Source of the DNA: Brachyspira catarrhinii
Lineage (GTDB): Bacteria > Spirochaetota > Brachyspiria > Brachyspirales > Brachyspiraceae
Assembly: GCF_005518285.1 (NCBI RefSeq)
Contig: NZ_SJDU01000020.1
Location: 1-13,342, forward strand
Direction: 5' to 3'
DNA: 13,342 nucleotides
Numbering within the stretch: position 1 is the first letter of the stretch; each line of letters starts with the position of its first letter. The notes below the pieces were generated by a model, which saw only the letters and a program-made list of their open reading frames with translations, searched no databases and had not been told where the DNA came from. Made by a program: the position numbers and the translations under genes. Positions 1-7,356 of this stretch are shown here, piece after piece.

Positions 1-57
1 AGAGGCAAATATAATGGGATATTTTATTTCTTTTTTTATTAATTTTAACGAATTCAT
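1..57 (-). CDS. N-terminal fragment of an unidentified protein, cut by the left edge
   Basis: An open frame starts with ATG at 57-55 and runs off the window after 19 codons, reading MNSLKLIKKEIKYPIIFAS. The start is supported by a GGA-containing Shine-Dalgarno-like stretch at 66-64, six bases upstream, and by a perfect consensus promoter on the same strand at 143-115, about 50 bases further up. The visible residues are basic at the start and then become hydrophobic, which would suit a membrane protein or an exported one, but this is too short to name a family. The gene is divergent from the 174-residue gene that starts at 246. Confidence 0.6.
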   Translation of the reverse strand, partial: MNSLKLIKKEIKYPIIFAS

Positions 58-114
58 TTTATTTCCATTTGTAGTTTTATTTATTATTTTATTGTTTTAA
101 AATTGATTAAAGTT

Positions 115-143
115 ATTATACTAAAATAAAGCCTTTTTGTCAA
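115..143 (-). promoter_or_regulatory. Perfect consensus sigma-70 promoter for the leftward gene
   Basis: Read on the minus strand, TTGACA (143-138) is followed after exactly 17 bases by TATAAT (120-115). Both boxes match the bacterial housekeeping consensus at all six positions. Transcription would start near 108, giving a leader of about 50 bases before the ATG at 57. Confidence 0.8.
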
Positions 144-151
144 AAAACTAT

Positions 152-185
152 TTATTATTTAATGAGAATTTTTTTTAAATAATAA
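152..185. repeat. AT-only inverted repeat between two divergent promoters
   Basis: An 11-base arm at 152-162 (TTATTATTTAA) is perfectly complementary to 175-185, with a 12-base centre. It lies 8 bases from the -35 box of the leftward promoter and 11 bases from the -35 box of the rightward promoter, so it is almost central between them. It could be an operator, an UP-like element used in both directions, or chance in very AT-rich DNA. It is not followed by a T-run on either side, so a terminator is unlikely. Confidence 0.35.
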
Positions 186-196
186 GCTTTATCGAC

Positions 197-224
197 TTGA
201 CAAATTAAAATTTTTTTATATACT
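197..224 (+). promoter_or_regulatory. Sigma-70 promoter for the 174-aa gene and cstA
   Basis: TTGACA at 197-202 is followed after 16 bases by TATACT at 219-224. The predicted start near 231 leaves a leader of only about 15 bases, just enough for the GAGAGTGAG-type ribosome-binding site before the ATG at 246. The next gene, cstA, probably shares this promoter. Confidence 0.75.
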
Positions 225-245
225 ATATTGTATTGAGAGTGAGAT

Positions 246-770
246 ATGGCAAGACTTAATATTGAAAACGAAAGCGTAAAAAAGTATATTTATTCGATTT
301 CCGAAAAACTTATGAGACATTTTGATTTGGAATATCAGATTGAAAAAGAAAACGAATATTTTGATTTATACGCTTTTCACCAAAATAATTTTTTCAAATC
401 TTTTATAACTCGTTCGACAGTTTACGAAGGTTATTCGGTTTTCGAACATGTTTTGGTTCGTTTTATTAAAGAATGCGCGGACGAAGAATTGCAAAAATTT
501 GAAGATATGCTTATTAGACTTACTCCGATACTTTCCAACCCGAATAAATTTCATAAGAGAAGTATTATAACGGGAATAATTATTACGGAAAACTCGCTAA
601 AACCCGAATGGGAGAAGAGAGTTAAAAAATTCTTTTATAGAGTTAGCTATAAATTATTGTTTCATGGATGGTCCGAAACTCAATACGCTATGGTTTCTAT
701 GAAAGATAAAAATTTGTATCTGCCTAAAATGAGGAAAAAGGAATTAAAACTTCTGCTTTCCGATTTTTAG
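246..770 (+). CDS. Uncharacterised 174-aa cytoplasmic protein upstream of cstA
   Basis: I do not recognise a family. The protein has no signal peptide, no membrane segment and no cysteine cluster. It mixes charged and aromatic residues throughout, with a Phe/Tyr-rich stretch in the first third and a strongly basic C-terminus (KMRKKELKLLL near the end). The ATG is preceded by a purine-rich GAGAGTGAG site and by a strong promoter at 197-224, so this is a real, transcribed gene. It ends with TAG 36 bases before cstA, with no terminator between, and is therefore probably co-transcribed with the transporter. A link to regulating or supporting that transporter is possible but rests only on position. 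Confidence 0.85.
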   Translation: MARLNIENESVKKYIYSISEKLMRHFDLEYQIEKENEYFDLYAFHQNNFFKSFITRSTVYEGYSVFEHVLVRFIKECADEELQKFEDMLIRLTPILSNPNKFHKRSIITGIIITENSLKPEWEKRVKKFFYRVSYKLLFHGWSETQYAMVSMKDKNLYLPKMRKKELKLLLSDF

Positions 771-792
771 TGGATTATATAATCTTATTTTA

Positions 793-800
793 AAAGGAGA
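793..800 (+). promoter_or_regulatory. Strong ribosome-binding site of cstA
   Basis: AAAGGAGA lies six bases before the ATG at 807. It is the closest match to the anti-Shine-Dalgarno sequence among the gene starts in this window, consistent with efficient translation of the second gene of the unit. Confidence 0.75.
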
Positions 801-806
801 TGAAAC

Positions 807-2471
807 ATGAATGCTTTCATACTTTTACTCATTGGCATAGTAGCCTTTTTTATCGCCTATATTGGCTACGGTTCGTTTTTGGCGAAAAAGTGGGGTATTG
901 ACCCGGGAAAGAAAACTCCCGCTCATACCATGACGGATGGAAAAGACTATGTTCCGACTGACGCTAAAGTTTTGCTCGGACACCACTTTTCTTCGATAGC
1001 GGGCGCGGGTCCTATCACGGGTCCTATTATCGCTATGATGTTCGGCTGGCTTCCCGTTTATCTTTGGATAGTTTTGGGTTGCATATTCTTCGGCGGAGTT
1101 CATGATTACGGTTCGTTGCTCGCGTCTTTGCGACATGAAGGAAAATCGATTGGCGAAGTTATAAGAGCGAATGTCGGACAAAAAGGCAAAATAATGTTTA
1201 CGCTTTACGCCTTCATTACAATTTGTTTGGTTGTAGCCGCATTCCTCGATATTACGGCGGGAACTTTTGGAGTAAATGACGGCGACCCTCAAATAAGCGC
1301 CGCGGCTGGAACGGCTTCTATGCTTTTCATTATTCTCGCTCTATTATTCGGTTTCATGGTTTACAGAAAAGGAGCTGGAGTTCTTGTGTCCACTATCGTA
1401 GGCGTTGTTTTGCTTGCCATAGTAATATTTATTTCGGATAAATATCCGTTCTTGCAATTAAATAAAGGACCTTGGCAAGTAATACTTACTATTTATATTA
1501 TTTGCGCGTCTTTGATGCCCGTTTGGATATTATTACAGCCGAGAGATTATCTATCTTCGTTCCTACTTTACGCTATGGTTATAGGCGGACTTGTCGGTTT
1601 GGTTGTAAGTCGTCCCGCTATGGCGGCTCCTATGTTTACGAGCATCAATCCGAGCGCTGGAAATTATCTATTCCCAATATTGTTTATTACGGTAGCTTGC
1701 GGAGCGATTTCGGGATTCCATGCTTTGGTAAGTTCGGGAACGAGCGCAAAACAGCTTAATAGTGAAAAAGACGCAAAATTGGTAGGATACGGAGCTATGC
1801 TTATTGAAGGAGTTGTCGCAATAATAGCTTTAATGAGCGTTGCGGCGGTTGCTGGTAACACCGATGGTTCGCCTGCCCAAAAATTTGCTGTTGGAGTTTC
1901 AACATTTATGAATTCTTTTGGAATTCCTATGGGAATAGGAAGAACTTTCGTAACTTTGGCTTTCGCTTCGTTTGCGTTAACTTCATTAGACAGCGCAACT
2001 CGTATCGGAAGATATTTGGTGCAAGAATTGGGAGAATATACTTCCTCCGATGGCAGAGTTCATAAAACATTCCTAACAAATCCTTATATAGCTACGGCAA
2101 TAACGGTTGGAGTATCGTTAATGTTTACTTTCTACGGTTATGGAAGAATATGGCCAATTTTCGGAAGCGCAAATCAGTTACTCGCGGGATTATCCTTGCT
2201 TGCCGTTGCCGCTTGGATAAAGAATCGTCAAAAAAGAACATCTTGGGAAACTATTATTCCGTTGGTGTTTATGTTTATCGTTACGCTTTCCGCTTTAGGC
2301 TTGGTTGTTTATACTAATTGGGCTAAAAAGACTTTTGACGGTTATGTATTGGCGATTATAGCCGCTATAATGATAATATTGGCGGTTGTGGAACTCTTTA
2401 TTACTGGACAATGGGCGAGAGGCTTAAAAGATTCCGTTGCCGACCCTAACGAAACCGTAAAAAATAAATAA
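807..2471 (+). CDS. cstA: CstA-family carbon starvation protein (membrane transporter)
   Basis: A polytopic inner-membrane protein of the CstA family. Characterised enterobacterial members take up peptides or pyruvate (CstA and BtsT). At 554 residues this belongs to the shorter form of the family, since the E. coli proteins are about 700. Family signatures seen: GHHFSSIAGAGP at about residues 59-69, a GGVHDYGS stretch, LQPRDYLSSFLLY, SGFHALVSSGTSAKQL, TSLDSATRIGRY and SANQLLAG. Most of the chain consists of hydrophobic segments joined by short loops, with a short charged C-terminus. The ATG follows a good AAAGGAGA site and the gene is followed by a hairpin terminator. It is probably in one transcript with the preceding 174-residue gene. 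The substrate cannot be told from sequence; peptides or pyruvate are the family-based guess. Confidence 0.95.
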   Translation: MNAFILLLIGIVAFFIAYIGYGSFLAKKWGIDPGKKTPAHTMTDGKDYVPTDAKVLLGHHFSSIAGAGPITGPIIAMMFGWLPVYLWIVLGCIFFGGVHDYGSLLASLRHEGKSIGEVIRANVGQKGKIMFTLYAFITICLVVAAFLDITAGTFGVNDGDPQISAAAGTASMLFIILALLFGFMVYRKGAGVLVSTIVGVVLLAIVIFISDKYPFLQLNKGPWQVILTIYIICASLMPVWILLQPRDYLSSFLLYAMVIGGLVGLVVSRPAMAAPMFTSINPSAGNYLFPILFITVACGAISGFHALVSSGTSAKQLNSEKDAKLVGYGAMLIEGVVAIIALMSVAAVAGNTDGSPAQKFAVGVSTFMNSFGIPMGIGRTFVTLAFASFALTSLDSATRIGRYLVQELGEYTSSDGRVHKTFLTNPYIATAITVGVSLMFTFYGYGRIWPIFGSANQLLAGLSLLAVAAWIKNRQKRTSWETIIPLVFMFIVTLSALGLVVYTNWAKKTFDGYVLAIIAAIMIILAVVELFITGQWARGLKDSVADPNETVKNK

Positions 2472-2504
2472 AAGTTATAAAGCCAAAAACTCGAATATTT
2501 GATA

Positions 2505-2540
2505 TACCTCGTTCATAATTTTATGAGCGGGGTTTTTATT
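2505..2540 (+). terminator. Rho-independent terminator after cstA
   Basis: Bases 2507-2516 (CCTCGTTCAT) pair with 2523-2532 (ATGAGCGGGG), a ten-pair stem including two G-T wobbles. The loop is six bases, and TTTTTATT follows. It closes the 174-aa gene and cstA transcription unit. Confidence 0.85.
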
Positions 2541-2687
2541 AATTGTCATTTTAAAATAATCTAAATTTTATAATTAATTAATAAATTATTAAGTTTTAGG
2601 CTTATTTTTTATTTAAATTTGTTTAACTATATGCATATTAATTATTAAAAAATAAAAATTTGAAAATTAAAATAATTTGGAGTTAAT

Positions 2688-4211
2688 ATGCATACAAAAA
2701 TATATTCCGAAGCGCTTTACGGAATAGAAGGAATACCAATAATAATAGAAGTCAATATATCGGAAGGTTTGCCGAGATTTGATGTAGTCGGACTTCCAGA
2801 CCAAGCGGTTAATGAAGCGAGAGAGCGAGTAATAGCGGCTATAAATAACAGTTGCAGATTTTTTCCGCCGAAGAGAATAACGATAAACCTTGCGCCAGCG
2901 GATATAAAAAAGACGGGAACTTTATACGATTTGGCATTTGCATTGGGAATATTATCTTCGAGCGCTCAAATATTTTTTGACGATTCTATGGAAAAAACTA
3001 TTATACTTGGAGAATTGGCTTTGGACGGAAGCGTGAGAGAAGTTAAAGGAATTTTTTCAATGTTATTAAACGCTAAAGAAAACGGAATAAAAAGCGCAAT
3101 AATTCCTTTAAGTAATTTGGACGAAGCGGATATAGTTGAAGGTTTAAGTTTATATCCCGTGAAAAATTTGAAAGAAGCGATTGATTCTATAGAAGGCAAG
3201 AGAAGTCCCATAATTTCAAAAGGTAAATTCAATTTTGAAGGCGAAGAAAAAGAAAATATAGATTTTTCCGATGTGAAAGGGCAGGAATACGCAAAAAGAG
3301 CGGCGATGATAGCGGCGGCTGGAGGACATAACTTTATTATGATAGGCTCTCCTGGTTGCGGCAAAACATTAATCGCAAAAAGAATTCCGACTATACTTCC
3401 TCCATTAACATTTGAAGAGGCTTTGGAGGTTACAAAAATTTATTCTTCCTACGGACTTTTGTCAAAAAATATGCCGATAGTGAAAAAACGTCCTTTCAGA
3501 ATTCCGCATCATACTTCTTCTTATGTAAGCCTTGTGGGAGGAGGAAGAAATATAAAAGCGGGCGAGATAACTTTGGCTCATAACGGAGTTTTATTTTTGG
3601 ACGAATTTGTAGAGTTTCAAAGTTCCGCTTTACAAACTTTAAGAGAGCCTATGGAAGAGCGAGTAATAACGATAAGCAGAGCAAACGGTAGCATGAGTTT
3701 TCCCGCTAATTTTACTTTAATCGCCGCCATGAATCCTTGTCCATGCGGATATTATGGAGACGAAAAACATACTTGCAAATGTTCGGAGATTGCAAGAAAA
3801 AGATATATAGCAAAATTATCGGGACCGATTTTAGATAGAATAGATATTTCAATCGAAGTTAGAGCGGTTGATTATAATAAAATGATTGGAAAATGCGATG
3901 GAGAAAGTTCTGCGTCTATGCGAGATGTCGTAATCGCCGCGAGAAAGAAACAGGAAAAACGATTCAAAGAAAACGGACTTAAAATATTTTCAAACGCTTT
4001 GATGGGAATAAAAGAAACTCAAAAATTTTGCATATTGGACGATAAGGCTAAAAATTTGCTTAATTTGGCTATTGAAAAATTTTCTATGAGCGCAAGAAGT
4101 TACGATAAAGTTTTGAAAGTTTCAAGGACAATCGCCGATTTGGAAGATAAAGAAATAATCGGAATAGAACATATAACGGAAGCTTTGCAATATAGATTTA
4201 ATTTAAATTGA
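2688..4211 (+). CDS. comM: YifB/ComM-family Mg-chelatase-like AAA+ ATPase
   Basis: A 507-residue protein, the usual length for the family. In Vibrio cholerae and other transformable bacteria ComM is a hexameric helicase that drives branch migration when incoming DNA is integrated; it is also common in species not known to be competent. The N-terminal 170 residues form the Lon-protease-like fold with the signature NLAPADIKKTGTLYDLAFALG. The ATPase core has a Walker A GSPGCGKT at residues 220-227 (Lys226) and a Walker B LFLDEF with Asp305 and Glu306. A cysteine motif, CPCG at 351-354 then CKC at 363-365, is followed by the GPILDRIDI stretch and the C-terminal Mg-chelatase domain. The ATG has TTTGGAG five bases upstream. 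No clear promoter is seen. It converges on the chemoreceptor gene with only 37 bases between stop codons. Confidence 0.94.
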   Translation: MHTKIYSEALYGIEGIPIIIEVNISEGLPRFDVVGLPDQAVNEARERVIAAINNSCRFFPPKRITINLAPADIKKTGTLYDLAFALGILSSSAQIFFDDSMEKTIILGELALDGSVREVKGIFSMLLNAKENGIKSAIIPLSNLDEADIVEGLSLYPVKNLKEAIDSIEGKRSPIISKGKFNFEGEEKENIDFSDVKGQEYAKRAAMIAAAGGHNFIMIGSPGCGKTLIAKRIPTILPPLTFEEALEVTKIYSSYGLLSKNMPIVKKRPFRIPHHTSSYVSLVGGGRNIKAGEITLAHNGVLFLDEFVEFQSSALQTLREPMEERVITISRANGSMSFPANFTLIAAMNPCPCGYYGDEKHTCKCSEIARKRYIAKLSGPILDRIDISIEVRAVDYNKMIGKCDGESSASMRDVVIAARKKQEKRFKENGLKIFSNALMGIKETQKFCILDDKAKNLLNLAIEKFSMSARSYDKVLKVSRTIADLEDKEIIGIEHITEALQYRFNLN

Positions 4212-4248
4212 TAAATTTTATAAATTAGATTTTAAATTAAAAATAAAT

Positions 4249-6993
4249 TTACCATTTCAAAAATAATTCCGTGTAAGCGTTTCCTTCTTTCATGGATTTC
4301 GTTATTTCAATCGAAGATTTTAAACTGTTAAGCGATTCGAGTAAAGAGTAAGCCCAATACAATATCGATAATTCCAAAACATCCGAGTCTTCGTTAAAGT
4401 CTTTTATATGAGCGATTAAAACGCCTTTTCTACTTTTGATTATTTCTATACTAACGGGGTCGAATAAATTTTTGAAGATATATTCCGTGCTGTAGCTTAA
4501 TACGAAATATTTTGGGAAGAATATTATAAAAGTCTTTATCCATTTTGGAAGAATTCTGTTATAACTGTATTCGGAAATTTCTTTTATTCCCGTATTTGCG
4601 CCATCGTAGAATAAATCGCAAACCAATCTGTAAGGATTATGAAAAGCTGGCGTATAAGGATACCATTCTTCGCTTAAAATTTCGTTTTTGAAAATAAGCG
4701 AAGACGAAGGTTGCATTGCCGTTATCCATCTTTGAAAACCTTCCTCTCCGAATTTTGTTTTAACGAATTCTTTTAATAATATCAAATTCATTCCTCTAAC
4801 TCTTTGAGTAATATTCGTTTGAGTTCTAATGTCTTTAATTTTGTATTTCGATATTTCGTTTTCTATTTCGGTTAATAAAACATTATTATCGTAAACGAGC
4901 TTATGCATATTGTTCGCCGAGCCGTAAAGATTGCCCGAATTGGCGGCTATATTTTCAATATGATTATTTATTCCTTCGGAAACGGTTTTTATTCTCGCTA
5001 TCGTTCTTGCGCCGCTCGAATATAAAGTATTTAAAGAATCTATATTATTTTTTATCTCTCCAAGATTTTCCGTAATATTAAGATATTGAGATTTGATGCT
5101 TTCGCTCGAGTTCGACATCATCGTCATAGAATGAAGTATTTCGTTTATGGTTTTCGATTGTCCCATGGATGAATTATGAATATTGTTCATTAATCCCGTA
5201 ATTTCCGAAACATCTTTTATAAGAATTGAAAATTGTTCCGCGGACTCGGATAAATCATCGCTTGTAACGGTAATTCTATCTTTTATTTCTTGCAAAATTT
5301 TGTCGGCATTATCGGCTTGTTCGTCAGAAGTTTCCGATAATATTCTAATTTCTTCGGCGACTACCGCAAAACCTTCGCTATATTTTCCCGCATGAGCGGC
5401 CTCGATTGCAGCGTTCATAGCGAGCAAATTCGTTTGTCTTGCGATATTTCTAATCGAAGCTACGAAATTGGATATTGAAACCAAAGAGTTTATCAAATAT
5501 TCGGTAGATTTTGAAGCCGATTTAATTTTTTCTTTGCTTTTCGTTGAAGAAGAATTAAGATTTTTCATTTTATTTTCAATATTAAGAAGAATTGAATCCA
5601 CATTTTCTATATTTTTAATCATTTCTTCTATAGAGGATTTTGTTTTTTCAATACTCGAACCTTCTTCTATTATTTTATCTTGCAAACTTCTGGCGTTTAT
5701 ATTTATGTTGTTTATATTGTTTATATTATTTTCTATATAATCTTGTATATTTTTATTATTGTTTTCCACCGTGTCTATTTGACTCGATTCTTCGGTTAAA
5801 CCCTTTTTTATATTTTCAATCGATTCGTTAATTTCATGAATCGTATTCACATTTTCGTTTATCGTTTTCGGCAAATTATCCGATTGTCTTTTGAATATCG
5901 TTATAGTTTTCTTTATATTCGACAAAGTATATTGAAAGCCGTTGTTAATTACTTCCACCCATTTAGCCATTTCGGATATTTCATCGCTTCCCGATACTTC
6001 TGGAATCGCAATTCTCAAATCGTTATTGTCGGTAAAATTTCCGATAGTGTCGGTTACTCTCGTCACGGAATTAAATATTAGTCTTATTAAAAATATCATT
6101 ATCATTGTCGCTATAAAAAACGAGATAATAATCGTATATACGGTCGATTTGTTTATTTCTCTAATTTGCGAACTAAAATAAGCTTCGGGAATAAACATAA
6201 CGATATTTAATTCTTCCGAAATCGTTTTTATATAAGCTCTGTATCTTAAATTATTTACTACAAGATTTCCGTTTATAATATCGTTTTCCGTATTGGAATT
6301 TAATAGTCTATAATATTCGGAATATAAATTGTCTATTCTTAAGTTATTTAACGCTCCTTCTTTCGAGTTAAGAATCGTTAAATTATTTTTATCTATAAGC
6401 AATATGTCGGAATTTTCTATATTCAAAATATTTTCTATATCTTCCGAGTCGTAAGCGAGCGTTATGGATATTCCCGCAATTCCAACAGGAACATTGTCGC
6501 TATTTATCGAGGATTTAATATTGAAAATCACATTATTATAGGCATCGTAATTTATATAAATATTCGAATTCGTTAAATGATTTGTATCGACTGTCGTTGT
6601 GGAAAATCTATTGTTGTTTGGAGAATATACATATACTCCCGCAAAAGGCTGAAAAAATAATATATTTACCGTTCTGTTATAATTTTGTTCGTTTAAAACA
6701 TTTGGTAAAAAATTCGGCAAATACGAATATAGATATTCTCTGCCTCTATTATTTATATTTAAGCCGTTATACATAGCGGATAAACTATAAGATAATTTTT
6801 CCACTTCTTCTTTTCCCGTTATAATATTATTTTCAAAATCGTTCGCTATAACTTTAAATCTATTGTTAAAGCCATCGTCTATAAGATTGTGAAAATTTTC
6901 CGTGTTTATATTTTCGCCCAAAAAGTTGATGCTTAATACGACTAAGCCCATAACAATTATTATCATAAAAATAATACGAAATCTTATTCCCAT
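4249..6993 (-). CDS. Methyl-accepting chemotaxis protein with a C-terminal extra domain
   Basis: A 914-residue transmembrane chemoreceptor, expected in the inner membrane and coupled to CheA and CheW. The order is: TM1 at about residues 7-25; a roughly 260-residue periplasmic sensor, probably a double-Cache domain (it contains [10 protein letters not shown] and ILLIDKNN stretches); TM2 at about 285-308; a HAMP-like region; a long Asn/Ser/Ile-rich coiled coil; and the conserved signalling tip [17 protein letters not shown] from Gln520, followed by [10 protein letters not shown]. The return helix runs to about 730. Residues 733-914 form an additional globular segment, including [10 protein letters not shown] and EEWYPYTP, not found in ordinary chemoreceptors. 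There is no C-terminal pentapeptide for binding CheR. The ATG has GGAG ten bases upstream and a predicted promoter at 7081-7053. The ligand is unknown. Confidence 0.94.
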   Translation of the reverse strand: MGIRFRIIFMIIIVMGLVVLSINFLGENINTENFHNLIDDGFNNRFKVIANDFENNIITGKEEVEKLSYSLSAMYNGLNINNRGREYLYSYLPNFLPNVLNEQNYNRTVNILFFQPFAGVYVYSPNNNRFSTTTVDTNHLTNSNIYINYDAYNNVIFNIKSSINSDNVPVGIAGISITLAYDSEDIENILNIENSDILLIDKNNLTILNSKEGALNNLRIDNLYSEYYRLLNSNTENDIINGNLVVNNLRYRAYIKTISEELNIVMFIPEAYFSSQIREINKSTVYTIIISFFIATMIMIFLIRLIFNSVTRVTDTIGNFTDNNDLRIAIPEVSGSDEISEMAKWVEVINNGFQYTLSNIKKTITIFKRQSDNLPKTINENVNTIHEINESIENIKKGLTEESSQIDTVENNNKNIQDYIENNINNINNININARSLQDKIIEEGSSIEKTKSSIEEMIKNIENVDSILLNIENKMKNLNSSSTKSKEKIKSASKSTEYLINSLVSISNFVASIRNIARQTNLLAMNAAIEAAHAGKYSEGFAVVAEEIRILSETSDEQADNADKILQEIKDRITVTSDDLSESAEQFSILIKDVSEITGLMNNIHNSSMGQSKTINEILHSMTMMSNSSESIKSQYLNITENLGEIKNNIDSLNTLYSSGARTIARIKTVSEGINNHIENIAANSGNLYGSANNMHKLVYDNNVLLTEIENEISKYKIKDIRTQTNITQRVRGMNLILLKEFVKTKFGEEGFQRWITAMQPSSSLIFKNEILSEEWYPYTPAFHNPYRLVCDLFYDGANTGIKEISEYSYNRILPKWIKTFIIFFPKYFVLSYSTEYIFKNLFDPVSIEIIKSRKGVLIAHIKDFNEDSDVLELSILYWAYSLLESLNSLKSSIEITKSMKEGNAYTELFLKW

Positions 6994-7036
6994 TTAAGAC
7001 ATACTCCTGCTTAATATATATCGGAATTTTTAAGAA

Positions 7037-7055
7037 TATCTTTTATTAAAAGATA
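7037..7055. repeat. Perfect 8-bp palindrome over the chemoreceptor start region
   Basis: TATCTTTT (7037-7044) and AAAAGATA (7048-7055) are exact reverse complements around a three-base centre. The right arm overlaps the predicted -10 box (7053-7058) and the rest covers the likely transcription start of the chemoreceptor gene. That is a typical place for a repressor site. No regulator is identified. Confidence 0.4.
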
Positions 7056-7081
7056 ATATATTTAAATACAATAACTGTAAA
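7053..7081 (-). promoter_or_regulatory. Predicted promoter of the chemoreceptor gene
   Basis: On the minus strand, TTTACA (7081-7076) and TATTAT (7058-7053) are separated by 17 bases. Each box is one base off consensus. The predicted start near 7046 gives a leader of about 50 bases before the ATG at 6993. Many chemoreceptor genes elsewhere use a flagellar sigma factor, but I do not see such a motif here. Confidence 0.6.
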
Positions 7082-7147
7082 GAGTATTATTTTAAATTTT
7101 AAATATTAAAAAAATTTTTAAAAAATATTTAAAAATATAATAAAAAT

Positions 7148-7175
7148 TTGACTTATAATATTTAAATGTTATACT
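7148..7175 (+). promoter_or_regulatory. Promoter of the tRNA-Sec, selA, selB locus
   Basis: TTGACT at 7148-7153 and TATACT at 7170-7175 are separated by 16 bases, the same layout as the promoter at 197. Transcription would begin near 7182, only about five bases before the mature tRNA 5' end at 7187. The tRNA promoter is the only good promoter ahead of selA, so selA and selB are probably expressed from it. Confidence 0.75.
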
Positions 7176-7186
7176 ATTAAAAGCTT

Positions 7187-7275
7187 GGAGGTAGATAAGT
7201 CCCGGTGGGCTTCGCGCTCTTCAAAAGCGTTGGATGTCATAGCGACATTGGCAGGTTCGACTCCTGCCTCTTCCG
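7187..7275 (+). tRNA. selC: Selenocysteine tRNA (anticodon TCA), atypical acceptor stem
   Basis: An 89-base selenocysteine tRNA that reads UGA. The D arm is diagnostic for tRNA-Sec: a six-pair stem, AAGTCC (7197-7202) with GGGCTT (7207-7212), and a four-base CGGT loop. The anticodon stem is GCGCT (7214-7218) with AGCGT (7226-7230), loop CTTCAAA, anticodon TCA at 7221-7223. The long variable arm pairs ATGTC (7234-7238) with GACAT (7244-7248). The T arm is GCAGG (7251-7255), loop TTCGACT, CCTGC (7263-7267). The discriminator is G7275, as expected for a SerRS substrate, and no CCA is encoded. The acceptor stem is odd: the eight bases GGAGGTAG (7187-7194) face only seven bases, CTCTTCC (7268-7274), so one U (7192) appears bulged and one pair is G-U. 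The context with selA and selB confirms identity. Confidence 0.93.
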
Positions 7276-7294
7276 ATAAATAAGCGATTATGAA

Positions 7295-7317
7295 AATTAT
7301 TGTGTTTTACAATAATT
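7295..7317 (+). other. Perfect 9-bp hairpin between tRNA-Sec and selA
   Basis: AATTATTGT (7295-7303) and ACAATAATT (7309-7317) are perfectly complementary around a five-base GTTTT loop. No T-run follows, so it does not look like a terminator. It could mark the 3' processing boundary of the tRNA or stabilise the selA leader. It lacks the GGTCT loop and bulged U of the E. coli fdhF-type SECIS. Confidence 0.45.
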
Positions 7318-7322
7318 AATAG

Positions 7323-7350
7323 TCTCTTATCTTATTATAAAATTAAGAGA
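7323..7350 (+). promoter_or_regulatory. Leader hairpin that could mask the selA ribosome-binding site
   Basis: TCTCTTA (7323-7329) is perfectly complementary to TAAGAGA (7344-7350), which forms the left half of the AAGAGAGAG ribosome-binding site of selA (7345-7353). Folding would partly hide that site. The stem has only two G-C pairs and a 14-base loop, so it is weak. Confidence 0.3.
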
Positions 7351-7356
7351 GAGCTA

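Noticed and set aside
825..1292. 155-codon open frame on the minus strand inside cstA
   Set aside because: It is the complement of the conserved CstA core and has no initiation signals, so it is a chance frame.
2543..2574. Possible comM promoter, TTGTCA at 2543 with an exact TATAAT at 2569
   Set aside because: The spacing is 20 bases, too long for a standard promoter, and the region is almost all A and T, so a TATAAT by chance is likely. The comM promoter is left unassigned.
4212..4248. Bidirectional terminator between the converging comM and chemoreceptor genes
   Set aside because: Only AT-rich, imperfect repeats without G-C pairs are present; no stable stem with a T-run could be drawn.
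7295..7350. A SECIS element or a selenoprotein reading frame near the selenocysteine genes
   Set aside because: No reading frame in the window continues meaningfully through an internal TGA, and neither leader hairpin has the GGTCT-type loop of known bacterial SECIS. The comM stop TGA at 4209 is followed at once by AT-rich sequence with no conserved continuation.
7300..7356. N-terminal extension of selA from the in-frame TTG at 7300
   Set aside because: It lies inside the 9-bp hairpin, has no ribosome-binding site, and adds 19 residues not expected for SelA. The ATG at 7357 has a good AAAGAGAG-like site and gives the normal length.
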